Of a DNA stretch of 64,000 bases, positions 1-8,494 are shown one piece after another. The notes beneath the pieces are model-generated. The model had not been told where the DNA came from. It searched no databases and worked only from the letters and a program-made list of their open reading frames with translations. Source of the stretch: Lysobacterales bacterium 66-474. Its GTDB lineage: Bacteria; Pseudomonadota; Gammaproteobacteria; Xanthomonadales; Rhodanobacteraceae. Within the stretch, counting starts at the first letter, position 1. Each line of letters begins with the position of its first letter. The position numbers and the translations under genes are program-made. The stretch covers positions 124,001-188,000 of the forward strand of contig MKWP01000016.1 in NCBI GenBank assembly GCA_001899805.1, in the 5' to 3' direction.

Positions 1-123
1 CGCCTCACGCAGCTCCGGTCGCGCGAAGGCGTTGAACAATCGCAGCTTCCCCGCGTAGTCGCGTTGCGGGGTATCGCCGAGCCACCCGGTTTCCGGCAAG
101 CGTGATTGCACGATGCATTTCAT
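1..123 (-). CDS. N-terminal part of an unidentified protein, cut by the window edge
   Basis: An open frame starts at ATG 123-121 and runs off the left edge, giving 41 residues that begin MKCIVQSRLPETGWLGD and continue with a stretch rich in Arg and Leu. The start overlaps the stop of the preceding glycosyltransferase as ATGA, the same coupling used through this cluster, which supports it as a real gene. No domain can be named from 41 residues. The segment somewhat resembles the N-terminus of class I methyltransferases, but this is only an impression. It is the seventh visible gene of the cluster read from 6692 leftwards, so the cluster continues outside the window. Confidence 0.55.
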   Translation of the reverse strand, partial: MKCIVQSRLPETGWLGDTPQRDYAGKLRLFNAFARPELREA

Positions 124-1229
124 CCGCGAGAACAGCTGGCCAGGCGCTGGTAAAGCGCCTCGAACGTGCGCGCCGTGTAATCGGCGTCTTCCGACAAGGC
201 CCTGCATTGCGCCGCGCGCGCGACGCGCAGCCTCAAATCCTCGTCGCCGAGCAGGGTATGGATGGCATCCGCCAGGCGTTCGGGATTGGCCACCGGCACG
301 GCCAGCGCCGCCGAGGGTGCCCATTCGACGATATGTCCCACCGCCGTGCCGACCGTCGGCACGCCGGCCACCGCCGCTTCGAGCAGCACCGCCGGGCCGG
401 CTTCATGGCGTGACGACACCACCAGCAGATCGGCGGATTCCACCAGCGGGCGCAACTCGCGTTGGGTCCTGAAGCCCAGATACCGCACGCGTCCACCCAG
501 ATCGAGTCGGCCCAGCAGTTCCTGCATTTCGCCCTGCAACGTGTCCACGCCGACGATGTCCATCTCGAAGTCCATGCCGGTTTTCGCCAGCCTCGCCAGC
601 GCGTGCAGCAAGGTCGGCTGATCCTTGACGCGATTGAGGCTCGCGACATGGATCAGCCGCGCCGGCCCCTCGCGACGCGGCCGCGGGGTGAGCGGCGGCC
701 ATTTCCGAAGGTCCACGCCGAGCGGCACGCGCTGCGCCTGCACGCCGAACGCCCGCAGCTCGTCGATGATCGGCGCGCTGGTCGCGGTGACGGCATCGGC
801 GCCGCGCAAGGTGAGGCGCTCGGACAGCCGCCCCTTCCAGTTCAGTTGTCCGCCGTAGCCGATATCCCGCAACGCCACGAGTTCGCCACTGGTGTAGTGC
901 ACCATGCTCGGCAACCGCAACAGCCCGGCGGCAGCCACGGCGATCAGGCCGCACGGGCCCGCAAACACGGCGTGGACCAGATCGAAGGGTGCGCACCGAT
1001 GTTCGGCGCGGATCGCGGCGATGCCGCGCACGTGGGTCCGCCCGCGACCGATGTTGTGGATGGTGGCGCCGGCGAGTTTCCAGCACGCTGCCGCCGGCTC
1101 CTGCACCAGCGCGAAGACATGCACTTCATGGACGCGCGACAACCGTTCGATCAGTGCCAGCAACACCGGGATCACCGCGTACTCGCCGCTGCGATCGACG
1201 CCGCCCCCCACGACGAGCGCGAGTTTCAT
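120..1229 (-). CDS. GT4-type glycosyltransferase
   Basis: A 369-residue glycosyltransferase of the GT-B fold. The N-terminus is MKLALVVGGGVDRSGEY. The C-terminal half carries the nucleotide-sugar binding signature: a segment around VVSSRHEAGPAVLLEAA with the E-x7-E pair, followed by GVPTVGTAVG. The start at 1229 is chosen because a GGAGGG ribosome binding site lies just upstream and because it overlaps the previous gene's stop as ATGA; an in-frame upstream extension has no such signal. It presumably transfers a sugar from a nucleotide donor to the product of the cluster in the cytoplasm. Donor and acceptor cannot be read from sequence. It is paired with a second GT4 enzyme immediately upstream, which suggests a disaccharide or two separate glycosylations. 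Confidence 0.88.
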   Translation of the reverse strand: MKLALVVGGGVDRSGEYAVIPVLLALIERLSRVHEVHVFALVQEPAAACWKLAGATIHNIGRGRTHVRGIAAIRAEHRCAPFDLVHAVFAGPCGLIAVAAAGLLRLPSMVHYTSGELVALRDIGYGGQLNWKGRLSERLTLRGADAVTATSAPIIDELRAFGVQAQRVPLGVDLRKWPPLTPRPRREGPARLIHVASLNRVKDQPTLLHALARLAKTGMDFEMDIVGVDTLQGEMQELLGRLDLGGRVRYLGFRTQRELRPLVESADLLVVSSRHEAGPAVLLEAAVAGVPTVGTAVGHIVEWAPSAALAVPVANPERLADAIHTLLGDEDLRLRVARAAQCRALSEDADYTARTFEALYQRLASCSRG

Positions 1230-2365
1230 GCCGCCCTCCTGCGCCAGCCATCGCGCATCTGCGAATAGGCATCCGCCCATAAGCGTCCCACGGCTTGGAA
1301 CGAAAGCGTGGCGTCGAAATGCGCACGTACCTGTTGCGGTGATGCTTGTCCGGTTGCCGCGAGGAACAGCGCATCGGCCAGGCGCTTTGCATCCCCGCAT
1401 GGCCACAGCTGGCCGATGCGTCTGCCACCGGTCAGTGCGCGAAATGCCGGGATGTCCGTCAGTACCGGCGTGACGCCGCAGGCGATGGCCTCCATCGCGG
1501 CATAACCGCTGCCCTCGGCGCGGCTGCCCGAGACGAACAGGTCGGCGGCGCGCAGCAGCGTTTCGACCTGGACATGCGGCACCTCACCCAGAAGATGCAC
1601 CCGCCCGGCCAACCGCGGGTCGTCGGCGATCCTCGCCCGCACCTCGGCCAGCATCGGCGCTGCTCCGAAAGCACACCAAAGCTGCAGACCCGGCAGACGT
1701 GACGCCGCGAGCGCGATACCCTCGAACACCGTCAGGGGATCCTTGCCGCGGCTAAGGCGCCCCACCCACAGCACGCAGGGATCGCCGTACAGGCCCGTGG
1801 CGGCGCGTGCGCGCGAACGATTGCCCGGCGTGAAACGGCTGCTGGACTCGGGGATCGCAAACAGCCGCGTAGTGGGGCCGAACATGCCGGCCGCCACGAA
1901 CGGCTGCGCCTGATCGAGCGACGTGAAGGCAACGCCGGACGCCTTCGCGAAACAGCGCCGGTGTCGCGGGCGCCGCCACCAGCGTGGCACGCGGTCCGCA
2001 TGGTCCTGGAACAGGATCGGCAACGCCGATGGCAACTGGCTGGCGACCGCGGCTGCTTCCTCGGCGAAGCCCAAGCCATGCGCGTGCAAGACGTCAACAT
2101 CCATGTCCGCCAGCACTTCCGCGAAACGGCGGCCCAATGCTTCCGCCGAACGCGCTTCCGCGAGGTCGACGAAACGGTAATCCACGCCGTTGCGCGTGAG
2201 GTGCTCCGCATGGGATGCCGCCTGCAACACCGAAACCCGGACGCCGGCGCCCGCCGCCAATTCCGCGATGTCCGCCAGCGACGGCCAGCGTTCGAGCAAT
2301 GCCTCGATGCCCAGACCTTCCGGCGCGGGCAGGAAATTGAGCTGCGCGACGTGCAGGGCCGCCAT
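1226..2365 (-). CDS. GT4-type glycosyltransferase
   Basis: A 379-residue GT-B glycosyltransferase, related in fold but not close in sequence to its downstream neighbour. The N-terminal domain has a DVLHAHGLGF strand-loop. The C-terminal domain starts near VLWVGRLSRGKDP and ends with the E-x7-E signature in SRAEGSGYAAMEAIACGV. The start ATG at 2365 lies two bases after the radical SAM gene's TAG stop; the open frame extends much further upstream, but that part is only the shadow of the upstream gene. The stop overlaps the next start as ATGA. Expected role is cytoplasmic sugar transfer during synthesis of an unknown glycosylated product. Confidence 0.88.
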   Translation of the reverse strand: MAALHVAQLNFLPAPEGLGIEALLERWPSLADIAELAAGAGVRVSVLQAASHAEHLTRNGVDYRFVDLAEARSAEALGRRFAEVLADMDVDVLHAHGLGFAEEAAAVASQLPSALPILFQDHADRVPRWWRRPRHRRCFAKASGVAFTSLDQAQPFVAAGMFGPTTRLFAIPESSSRFTPGNRSRARAATGLYGDPCVLWVGRLSRGKDPLTVFEGIALAASRLPGLQLWCAFGAAPMLAEVRARIADDPRLAGRVHLLGEVPHVQVETLLRAADLFVSGSRAEGSGYAAMEAIACGVTPVLTDIPAFRALTGGRRIGQLWPCGDAKRLADALFLAATGQASPQQVRAHFDATLSFQAVGRLWADAYSQMRDGWRRRAA

Positions 2366-2367
2366 CG

Positions 2368-3885
2368 CTACGCGCCCGTGATCTGCGGCTTGCGCAATTG
2401 CACGAAACGGTTGGCGATGTCGAGTTCCCAGGGATGACCGTAGCGCCGGTGCCGATAGCGCCACGCTGCCATCGCGCTCATGCCGCGCTTGGCCCAATGC
2501 GGTGCGCGCTGATCCTGCACCGTAGGGAACCGGCAACGCAGCACGGTGACGAAGTCGTAGATGCGCCGGCGCAGCTTTTCGGTGAGCCACGGCGCATCGG
2601 CATGGCAGGCGTAGTCGACCCAGCGTCGCTCGGTCCATTCGTCCGGCGTCGCGGGGAATACCACCGGCTCGCCGTGCAGGTCGAGCAGGGGCGTCGACTT
2701 GCGCTTGCCGCGATCCTTCTCGTGTTTGGCGCTTTCGGGCAGCGGCGTATAGATGTACGTGATGATTTCCGACGCAGGGTTGATGCGCTTCAGTTCGCGA
2801 ATGAACTCGAACGCCTGCTCGGTTTCCTGCTCGGTATCCACCGGCGGCGCCAGCATGAAGGAGAACTCGGGGATCACGCCGTGGCGGGCGCACAGCTCGG
2901 CCACCGCCAGCGTCTGGTCCGGCCGCGTGCCCTTGCGGATTTCCTTCAGCATCGCGCCGCTGGGCGATTCGGCACCGATGTAGGCCATCCGCAACCGGCT
3001 CTTGCGCACCAGCTTCCAGGTGCTTTCGGAAAGCTTGAGCAACGCATCGGCGCGGGCAAAACACCACCATGGCATTTCGAAGCGCGCCATGATTTCAAGC
3101 AGCGGAATCATGTCCTGCTCGCGATCGAAGAAGTTGTGGTCGTAGAAAAGGATGGAATCGGCGCCGAGCCCGTACTTGAGATGGTTGAGTTCGCGCTCCA
3201 GCCGCGCGGTCGGCGGCAGCGACGTCGCGCCGCCGAACATCGCGGCCACACCGCAGAAGGTGCAGCGGAAACGGCAGCCGATCGACGCCTGGTGCACGGC
3301 CGTGCGGCGCCCGAGGAACGTGCCGCCCAGGTATTTTTCGAGGTCGCCCAGCTTCCCGTATGGAAGCAGCATGGGCGCGATGTCGCCATGGTGGAATTTG
3401 CGATTGGGGTTGTGCACGATCCCGCCATCGCGGCGCCAGGACAGACCGCCGATCCTGGCCAGCGCCTCGTCGCCGCCACCGCCATCGCCCAGCGCGGACA
3501 CCAGCTCGACGAGGCTTTCCTCGCCCTGCCCGCGTATCGCGTAATCCACGTACGGCGCGGCCAGCGTGGTGTCGGTGTACAGCGTCGGGAAGTAGCCGCC
3601 CCAGATGATCGGTATCGACGGATGCTGCTCGCGGATCGCCTTCGACACCGCGATCGCCGGCGCCACTTGCGGGCCGCCCATGATGCCGATGCCGATGGCG
3701 TCGAAGTGGCGTTTCCCGGCGGCCGCCAGGGTTGCGCCCACCAGATCCCGATCGACGTTGCCATCCAAGATGTGGCTGTCGCCGAAGCGGTCCAGTGCCG
3801 CGGCCAGGTTCAGCAGCGACAGCGGAAAGCGCGGCCGCGTGGTGACGGTCGGGTTGATCAGCAGCGTGTTGGGCGGACGTGTCAT
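2368..3885 (-). CDS. B12-binding-domain radical SAM protein
   Basis: A 505-residue protein with an N-terminal cobalamin-binding-like Rossmann domain (residues about 5-130, starting TLLINPTVTTRPRFPLSLLN, with IGIGIMGGPQ and IIWGGYFPT). It is followed by a radical SAM barrel whose cluster motif C-x3-C-x2-C is seen at C204, C208 and C211 (GCRFRCTFCG). Such enzymes use a 4Fe-4S cluster and S-adenosylmethionine, often with cobalamin, for methylation or rearrangement at unreactive carbons. No DxHxxG cobalamin motif is obvious, so cobalamin use is uncertain. It lies 22 bp after a methyltransferase gene and 2 bp before a glycosyltransferase gene, marking this as a biosynthetic cluster. Confidence 0.9.
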   Translation of the reverse strand: MTRPPNTLLINPTVTTRPRFPLSLLNLAAALDRFGDSHILDGNVDRDLVGATLAAAGKRHFDAIGIGIMGGPQVAPAIAVSKAIREQHPSIPIIWGGYFPTLYTDTTLAAPYVDYAIRGQGEESLVELVSALGDGGGGDEALARIGGLSWRRDGGIVHNPNRKFHHGDIAPMLLPYGKLGDLEKYLGGTFLGRRTAVHQASIGCRFRCTFCGVAAMFGGATSLPPTARLERELNHLKYGLGADSILFYDHNFFDREQDMIPLLEIMARFEMPWWCFARADALLKLSESTWKLVRKSRLRMAYIGAESPSGAMLKEIRKGTRPDQTLAVAELCARHGVIPEFSFMLAPPVDTEQETEQAFEFIRELKRINPASEIITYIYTPLPESAKHEKDRGKRKSTPLLDLHGEPVVFPATPDEWTERRWVDYACHADAPWLTEKLRRRIYDFVTVLRCRFPTVQDQRAPHWAKRGMSAMAAWRYRHRRYGHPWELDIANRFVQLRKPQITGA

Positions 3886-3907
3886 GGTCTGAAAGACGAA
3901 CGCGCGA

Positions 3908-4606
3908 TCAGGATGGGCGCAGCAGCAGGAACACCAATGCCACCGGAACCTCGAGCGCGAGCGGGTCGAAGTGGGCGCCGGCAGGGATGTCGGCGGGATC
4001 GAGCATCGGTTCCAGTACCCGCGCGATTTCCAGATTCAGCGCTGCGCAGGACGCGTGCCAGTGGCTGTAGAGGTGGGGCGTGTGCCGCACGGCGTAGTGC
4101 CGGTCCCCGGACTTGAAATCGCGCGCCCAACCGAGCGCGTGCCCGATCGGATGCACGTCGCTGCACAGGATGGCGCCGCCGGGCCGCGTCACCCGACGCA
4201 GTTCCGCCAGCGCAGGTTGCAGGCGATCCAGATGGCCGATCGCCAAGCCGCAGATCGTCAGGTCCGCGCAAGCATCCGGCAGCGGCAAGCTCTCCAGGTT
4301 GCCCTGCACCAATTCGATCCCGCCCACGTGGCGGTACGCGCCCAATTCCGCGCCGGCGCGCTCCAGCATTTCGACCGAGAGGTCGACGCCGGTCACGCGC
4401 GCCGCACAGCGATGCAGCGCGTGCAGCATGTAGCGTCCGCTGCCGCAACCGACATCGAGCACCGAGCGTCCGCGCAGGTCCGCGGGCAGCAACGCCAGCA
4501 TCGCGTGCTCCTCGGCGTGCATCACCGGGTTGTGCGCGCGCGGCGGATAACCGGCTGCCCACAACGCGTAGGCATCGCGCGGCTCGAGCATTTCGATGCG
4601 CGACAT
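3908..4606 (-). CDS. Class I SAM-dependent methyltransferase
   Basis: A 232-residue methyltransferase of the UbiE/Methyltransf_11 kind. Motif I is VLDVGCGSGRYML (residues about 49-61); an acidic residue binding the ribose follows in VTGVDLS, and a post-motif LRRVTRPGGAILCSD is present. The start ATG shares one base with the amidohydrolase stop (TGATG), so the two are translationally coupled; a longer open frame upstream is only the shadow of that gene. It should be cytoplasmic. Substrate unknown; it may act on the product of the amidohydrolase. It is one of two methyltransferases in this cluster and is not closely similar to the other. Confidence 0.87.
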   Translation of the reverse strand: MSRIEMLEPRDAYALWAAGYPPRAHNPVMHAEEHAMLALLPADLRGRSVLDVGCGSGRYMLHALHRCAARVTGVDLSVEMLERAGAELGAYRHVGGIELVQGNLESLPLPDACADLTICGLAIGHLDRLQPALAELRRVTRPGGAILCSDVHPIGHALGWARDFKSGDRHYAVRHTPHLYSHWHASCAALNLEIARVLEPMLDPADIPAGAHFDPLALEVPVALVFLLLRPS

Positions 4607-5826
4607 CAGCCACCCCCTTCCGCAAGCACGGGCTCCTGTGCCGCTTCGTCGATCCGCGAAGCGAGCTCCAGGCCGGGTTCCAGCGCGACCAGCGCCGGAT
4701 CGGCGAGTTTCCTTGCGAGCAGTTTCGGCCAGCCGTCCAACGTCACCGGTACCGCTTCCACGCCGGCAGCGTCGAACCACCCCGCGAAATCGGGATCGGC
4801 GATGCGCGGCACGCCATCGCGCACCACCGCGCGGACATGGCTGCGTCCGATGCCGACCACGCTGCGCGCCGCTTCGCCGCCACGATCGGCGGCGATCAAC
4901 AGGTCCGCGTGCGCGCCCGCCGCGAGATGGCCGCGTTGCGGCAGGCGCAAGATGTGTGCGGCATCGGTGGTCGCCAATGCCAGTACCTCTTGCGCATCGA
5001 GCGCACCCATATCGACAACGACGCGCAATTCTTCGAGCAGGTCGCGCGCACCACTGAGCCGCGAGTCGCTGCCCAGCGCCAATCGCCCGGCCGCTTGCAG
5101 GCGACGCGGATCGAGCGTGCGCCCGAGCAGGTTGCGGTTGCTGGTCGGGCACCACACCACCGCGGCGCCGCGCTCGATCACGCGATCGATGTCGCGTTCG
5201 CGCAGGCCGACGCCGTGCACCAGCACGCTGTTCGACGCGAGGCAACCCAGCGCGTCCAGTTGCGTCAGTTCTGCCCGCGCGGTCGCATCGGTGCCTTCGG
5301 CCAGATGGATCATCCACGGCCGATCGGGCGGAGTGGCATCGAAACTCCGCCATGCCGGTGGCCCGTAAGCTGGCCAGCCCAGCGCATACGCCCAGCCGTA
5401 GTCGCGCAGCAACGCGACAGGAAAATCCGGGGCGTCGAGCGCGGGATGCCAGGGATCGTGGTGCGCCACGCAAGTCGTGCCCGCGAGCAGGTTTTTCAGC
5501 GCGCCGTGCCGGAGCCGCAAGGTTTTCGGAGTGGCGAGTGCGGCGACGACGGCGGGATCCCCGAAATGCGCCTGGAACGCCGCGATCCATGCGTAGCTGT
5601 TCGGGAACGGCGCGCCGATCGGCAAGGGCGGCACGGCATTGAGGTGCAGGTGTTCGTGCGCGTTGACCAGGCCCGGCGCAATCACGTGATCGCGCAGGTC
5701 GATCCGGTACGCGTGTTCGGGCAATGCAGCGCAGATCCTGCCGGCGGCGATCGACAACGGCGCGCGCGACTCGCCGTCGGCGGTGATCGTCCGCGCACCA
5801 TGCAGGCTGATGTTGTGGACCGTCAT
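4606..5826 (-). CDS. Amidohydrolase (cytosine/adenosine deaminase-like metal-dependent hydrolase)
   Basis: A 406-residue TIM-barrel amidohydrolase with a split N- and C-terminal beta-sandwich. The metal site is visible: H57 and H59 in NAHEHLH after the strand IAPGLVN, H174 in MIHLAEGTD, H204 in VLVHGVG, and the catalytic Asp D254 in LALGSDSRLSG. This set matches the chlorohydrolase/S-adenosylhomocysteine deaminase branch (metal-dependent hydrolases that deaminate or dehalogenate ring compounds). The substrate is unknown. Its start overlaps the upstream methyltransferase stop as ATGA and its stop overlaps the next start as TGATG, so it belongs to the cluster's core. A biosynthetic deaminase or cyclic-amide hydrolase role is inference. 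Confidence 0.87.
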   Translation of the reverse strand: MTVHNISLHGARTITADGESRAPLSIAAGRICAALPEHAYRIDLRDHVIAPGLVNAHEHLHLNAVPPLPIGAPFPNSYAWIAAFQAHFGDPAVVAALATPKTLRLRHGALKNLLAGTTCVAHHDPWHPALDAPDFPVALLRDYGWAYALGWPAYGPPAWRSFDATPPDRPWMIHLAEGTDATARAELTQLDALGCLASNSVLVHGVGLRERDIDRVIERGAAVVWCPTSNRNLLGRTLDPRRLQAAGRLALGSDSRLSGARDLLEELRVVVDMGALDAQEVLALATTDAAHILRLPQRGHLAAGAHADLLIAADRGGEAARSVVGIGRSHVRAVVRDGVPRIADPDFAGWFDAAGVEAVPVTLDGWPKLLARKLADPALVALEPGLELASRIDEAAQEPVLAEGGG

Positions 5827-6692
5827 GGCCGCGACCGCGCACTCATCACCATCAGGAAGTGATCACCCATGCCGCGCAGCAGCGGCAGCGCGCCCAGGCG
5901 ATCGTCGAGCCAACCCAACCGATCGCCCCACCGCTGATGACGGCGGTAGAAATCCAGCAGGTACGGCGGCGGCATGAACAGTCCGAGCGCGCGATAGCCG
6001 CACAGCGAGAAATGCTCGGCAAAGGCACGGTAGAACTCGCGCGGCAGGTAATAACGCGTCCAGATCGTGTGGCGGTTCATGCCGACCGGCGTCACGCCGC
6101 GCGCGGCCCGCACCACGGCGCGCTTGATGCGCCCGCGCAACGCGTAGTGGCCGATTTCCCAGGGACAGATCCGGCCGATCACCGAACACACCAGCTTGCC
6201 GCCCGGCCGCAACAGGCGCGCACACTCGGCCGCCGCCGCAGCGAGGTCGGGCACGCAGTTCAACGGTCCCAGGTTTGAATAGATGCCGTCGAATTCGCCT
6301 TCGATCCGGTCGAGTTGCTGGATTCCGATGTGCCTGGCGTCGATCCGGGACCGCGTGGCAGCGAGCGCCGCGAGCTCGCGCGTGCGCTCCACCATCCGCG
6401 GCGACCAGTCGGTCGCGGTGACGCGATAGCCGCGGCGCGCGAACTCGGCCGCGTCGATGCCGGTGCCGCAGCCGAGGTCCAGCAACCGCGAGCCCGGCGG
6501 AACTTCATCGCGCACGGCGTTCCACAGCGCCCGCCGCATGCGCTGGATCAGCACGTTGTTGCCGCGCGGGCCGTCGTAATCGGCGGCCACGCTGTCGAAA
6601 GCAAGGCGCGTGTCGAGGAGTTGCGATTCAATCCCGGGCGTACCACGTTCAAACATGGAACGTCGGCTCGTCCCCAGTCGGGTGGCTGCCAT
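5823..6692 (-). CDS. Class I SAM-dependent methyltransferase, first gene of the cluster
   Basis: A 289-residue methyltransferase. Motif I is LLDLGCGTGIDAAEFA, followed by YRVTATDWSPRMVE, then SNLGPLNCVPD and LLRPGGKLVCSVIG. The C-terminal third is basic and aromatic (RYYLPREFYRAFAEHFSL), as in small-molecule or lipid methyltransferases. Start choice: ATG 6692 has AAGG eight bases upstream; a GTG at 6701 and an ATG at 6656 are also possible. Its stop overlaps the amidohydrolase start (ATGA). It is the promoter-proximal gene of the leftward cluster and is divergent from the barrel protein at 7033. Substrate unknown. Confidence 0.85.
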   Translation of the reverse strand: MAATRLGTSRRSMFERGTPGIESQLLDTRLAFDSVAADYDGPRGNNVLIQRMRRALWNAVRDEVPPGSRLLDLGCGTGIDAAEFARRGYRVTATDWSPRMVERTRELAALAATRSRIDARHIGIQQLDRIEGEFDGIYSNLGPLNCVPDLAAAAAECARLLRPGGKLVCSVIGRICPWEIGHYALRGRIKRAVVRAARGVTPVGMNRHTIWTRYYLPREFYRAFAEHFSLCGYRALGLFMPPPYLLDFYRRHQRWGDRLGWLDDRLGALPLLRGMGDHFLMVMSARSRP

Positions 6693-7032
6693 CACGTGCA
6701 CCTTCGTCTATTCGTGGGTGTCCGCGCCGCGTCGCTCCGGACGGCTGCGACGGGTCCGCAAATGGGTGCCTGCGCGAAGCGCTTTGGTTGAACGGTCGCG
6801 ACGGATGTGCGCGATGCCGGCCTGCCTGCGACCGTGGACCCCGACTTGACACGATCACTGGCGCGCTAGTGCAATCAGCCAACCGTTGCGCGGGCTGCGG
6901 ATGGCGGTCACGCATTCGCCCGTGGCTGGTGACGATGCGCGACGCGTTTGTGCTGTAATGCGGCGCGTGTTTCGCCGGTCGTTGGTCGGATTGGGTGGCG
7001 ACCGGGGTTCGGGTTGGCGGAGTGCCGGTCAC
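6693..7032. promoter_or_regulatory. Divergent intergenic region between the biosynthetic cluster and the barrel protein
   Basis: About 340 bp without a convincing gene separates the leftward cluster from the rightward barrel gene, so promoters for both should lie here. On the plus strand a TTGACA hexamer sits at 6845-6850, with TGCAAT 18 bp downstream at 6869-6874, a plausible sigma-70 promoter for the barrel gene. No clear operator or hairpin was seen. Open frames through this stretch have no ribosome binding sites. Confidence 0.35.
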
Positions 7033-7851
7033 ATGATGCACGATGGTGGGAATCCGATCCGGCACCGCTGTTGCGTCCACCCCGAACCGCGGCGCCGAAA
7101 GGCGCCCTGCCGCCGCGATCCCGTCGGCAACACGCCCACCGCCCTCGCGGGCCGAGCCTTCGCCGTCGCGCTCATCGCGGCCTGCCTGCTGGTTGCGGGC
7201 CACGCCCGCGCCGGGGAGCTGAGCGGCACGCTATCACTCACTTCCCAGTTGGTGGATCGTGGCCTCGCGATCACCTCCGCGACCCCGGCCCTGCAGGGAG
7301 GCGTTGCGTGGACGACGCCGTCGGGCTGGTCGCTGGGGCTGTCGGGCGGAATTGAACTGCGTTCGCCAGACCATCTCTACGCGGGCGTGGTCCGTGTCGC
7401 GCGCACATGGACGCTTTCGGAGAATTGGCGGATGCAGACCGGCCTGGTCTATTACCACTACGCCGGTCGCCTGCGTGCCAACGTTTACGAGCCGGGGGTT
7501 TACTGGCTGTACCGTGACATCCTGACGTTCGGCCTGTCGGGCGTTTATGTTGCCAGCGCGGACGAGCACCGACTGCACCCGGCCGCGGATCTGAATGTCC
7601 ACTGGCCATTGGCCGGGGGCTTCTCCCTTTCCGGCGGGGTCGGCATCGCGCGGTATGCCGTGCCTTACGGCTACCCGCCCAACGAGCGTTACCACACCGG
7701 CTATTACCGTTACGGCGAAGCGGGATTGCTATGGAGCCACGGCGCGTGGCAGGTCGAACTCGATCGCATCGTGGTCGACCCGGGTTCACGCCGGTACCTG
7801 CGCCGCCTGGTTGCCTCGCCGTGGCTCCTGACCCTTTCCCGGTCTTTCTAG
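7033..7851 (+). CDS. Outer-membrane beta-barrel protein of the TIGR02001 (Gcw_chp) kind
   Basis: A protein of about 272 residues whose mature part is built of alternating amphipathic strands ending LLTLSRSF, with the terminal Phe typical of outer-membrane barrels. A hydrophobic export segment AFAVALIAACLLVAGHARA precedes the mature start GELSGTLSLTSQLVDRG. The mature N-terminus, with LTSQ..DRG and ALQGGVAW, resembles the TIGR02001 family of proteobacterial barrel proteins of unknown role. The start is uncertain: ATG 7033 or 7036 leaves an unusually long basic N-region before the hydrophobic core, and no strong ribosome binding site supports either. It lies 58 bp before the sigma factor gene on the same strand and may or may not belong to that operon. 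Confidence 0.65.
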   Translation: MMHDGGNPIRHRCCVHPEPRRRKAPCRRDPVGNTPTALAGRAFAVALIAACLLVAGHARAGELSGTLSLTSQLVDRGLAITSATPALQGGVAWTTPSGWSLGLSGGIELRSPDHLYAGVVRVARTWTLSENWRMQTGLVYYHYAGRLRANVYEPGVYWLYRDILTFGLSGVYVASADEHRLHPAADLNVHWPLAGGFSLSGGVGIARYAVPYGYPPNERYHTGYYRYGEAGLLWSHGAWQVELDRIVVDPGSRRYLRRLVASPWLLTLSRSF

Positions 7852-7909
7852 GCAACCTTTCCGCACCGGACCGGCACCCACCCTTCGGATTGGTCTTTCC
7901 CCAGCACCG

Positions 7910-8494
7910 ATGACCGAAGCCAGAGACGAGATCGATTCACGCGACCGCCTGCTGCTCCAGCGCATGGCGGCAGGCGATCGCGCCGCGCTGGAAACGCTCT
8001 ATCGCGCCTATCACGGCGGCATGTGCCGTTTCCTGTCGCGGTTGACGCGGCGCGCCGACCTGATCGAGGAAGTCATCAACGATTGTTTCTGGGTGGTCTG
8101 GCGCAAGGCGGATGGTTTCCAGGGCGACTCGCGTGTTTCCACCTGGCTGATGGGCATCGCCTATCGCTGCGGACTCAAGGCGCTGCGCCAGCGCGGCGAC
8201 GAACCCGTGGACGATTACGCGTTGCGGGAAGGGCGTGGACCGTCCCACGACCCCGACGAGGATCGCCAATTGCGCGACTGGCTGGGCAAGGCACTCGAGC
8301 ACCTGTCCGCGGATCAACGGCTCGTGGTCGAACTGGTTTACGGGGTCGGCAACAGCCTGGAAGAGGTTGCCGCGATCATGCAGGCGCCGGTCGGTACCGT
8401 GAAGGCACGTTTGTTCCACGCGCGCATCAAGTTGCGCAACGTGCTTCCGGTGCTCGCGGGGGAATCGCCTGCACAACGAGGGAAGTTGTCATGA
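7910..8494 (+). CDS. ECF-type RNA polymerase sigma factor
   Basis: A 194-residue sigma-70 family protein with only regions 2 and 4. Region 2 is seen in LETLYRAYHGGMCRFLSRL through VINDCFWVVWRKADGFQGDS and STWLMGIAYRCGLKALR. Region 4 is seen in HLSADQRLVVELVYG and the helix-turn-helix SLEEVAAIMQAPVGTVKARLFHARIK (split here only in description). It directs RNA polymerase to a small set of envelope-related promoters when released from its anti-sigma factor, which is encoded next with an ATGA overlap. The downstream protease, FolE2 and cytochrome genes are its likely targets, but no ECF promoter motif could be firmly identified. Confidence 0.92.
   Translation: MTEARDEIDSRDRLLLQRMAAGDRAALETLYRAYHGGMCRFLSRLTRRADLIEEVINDCFWVVWRKADGFQGDSRVSTWLMGIAYRCGLKALRQRGDEPVDDYALREGRGPSHDPDEDRQLRDWLGKALEHLSADQRLVVELVYGVGNSLEEVAAIMQAPVGTVKARLFHARIKLRNVLPVLAGESPAQRGKLS

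Noticed and set aside
2398-4116. Plus-strand frame of 572 codons opposite the radical SAM gene
   Set aside because: No signal or domain, while the minus strand holds a complete radical SAM protein.
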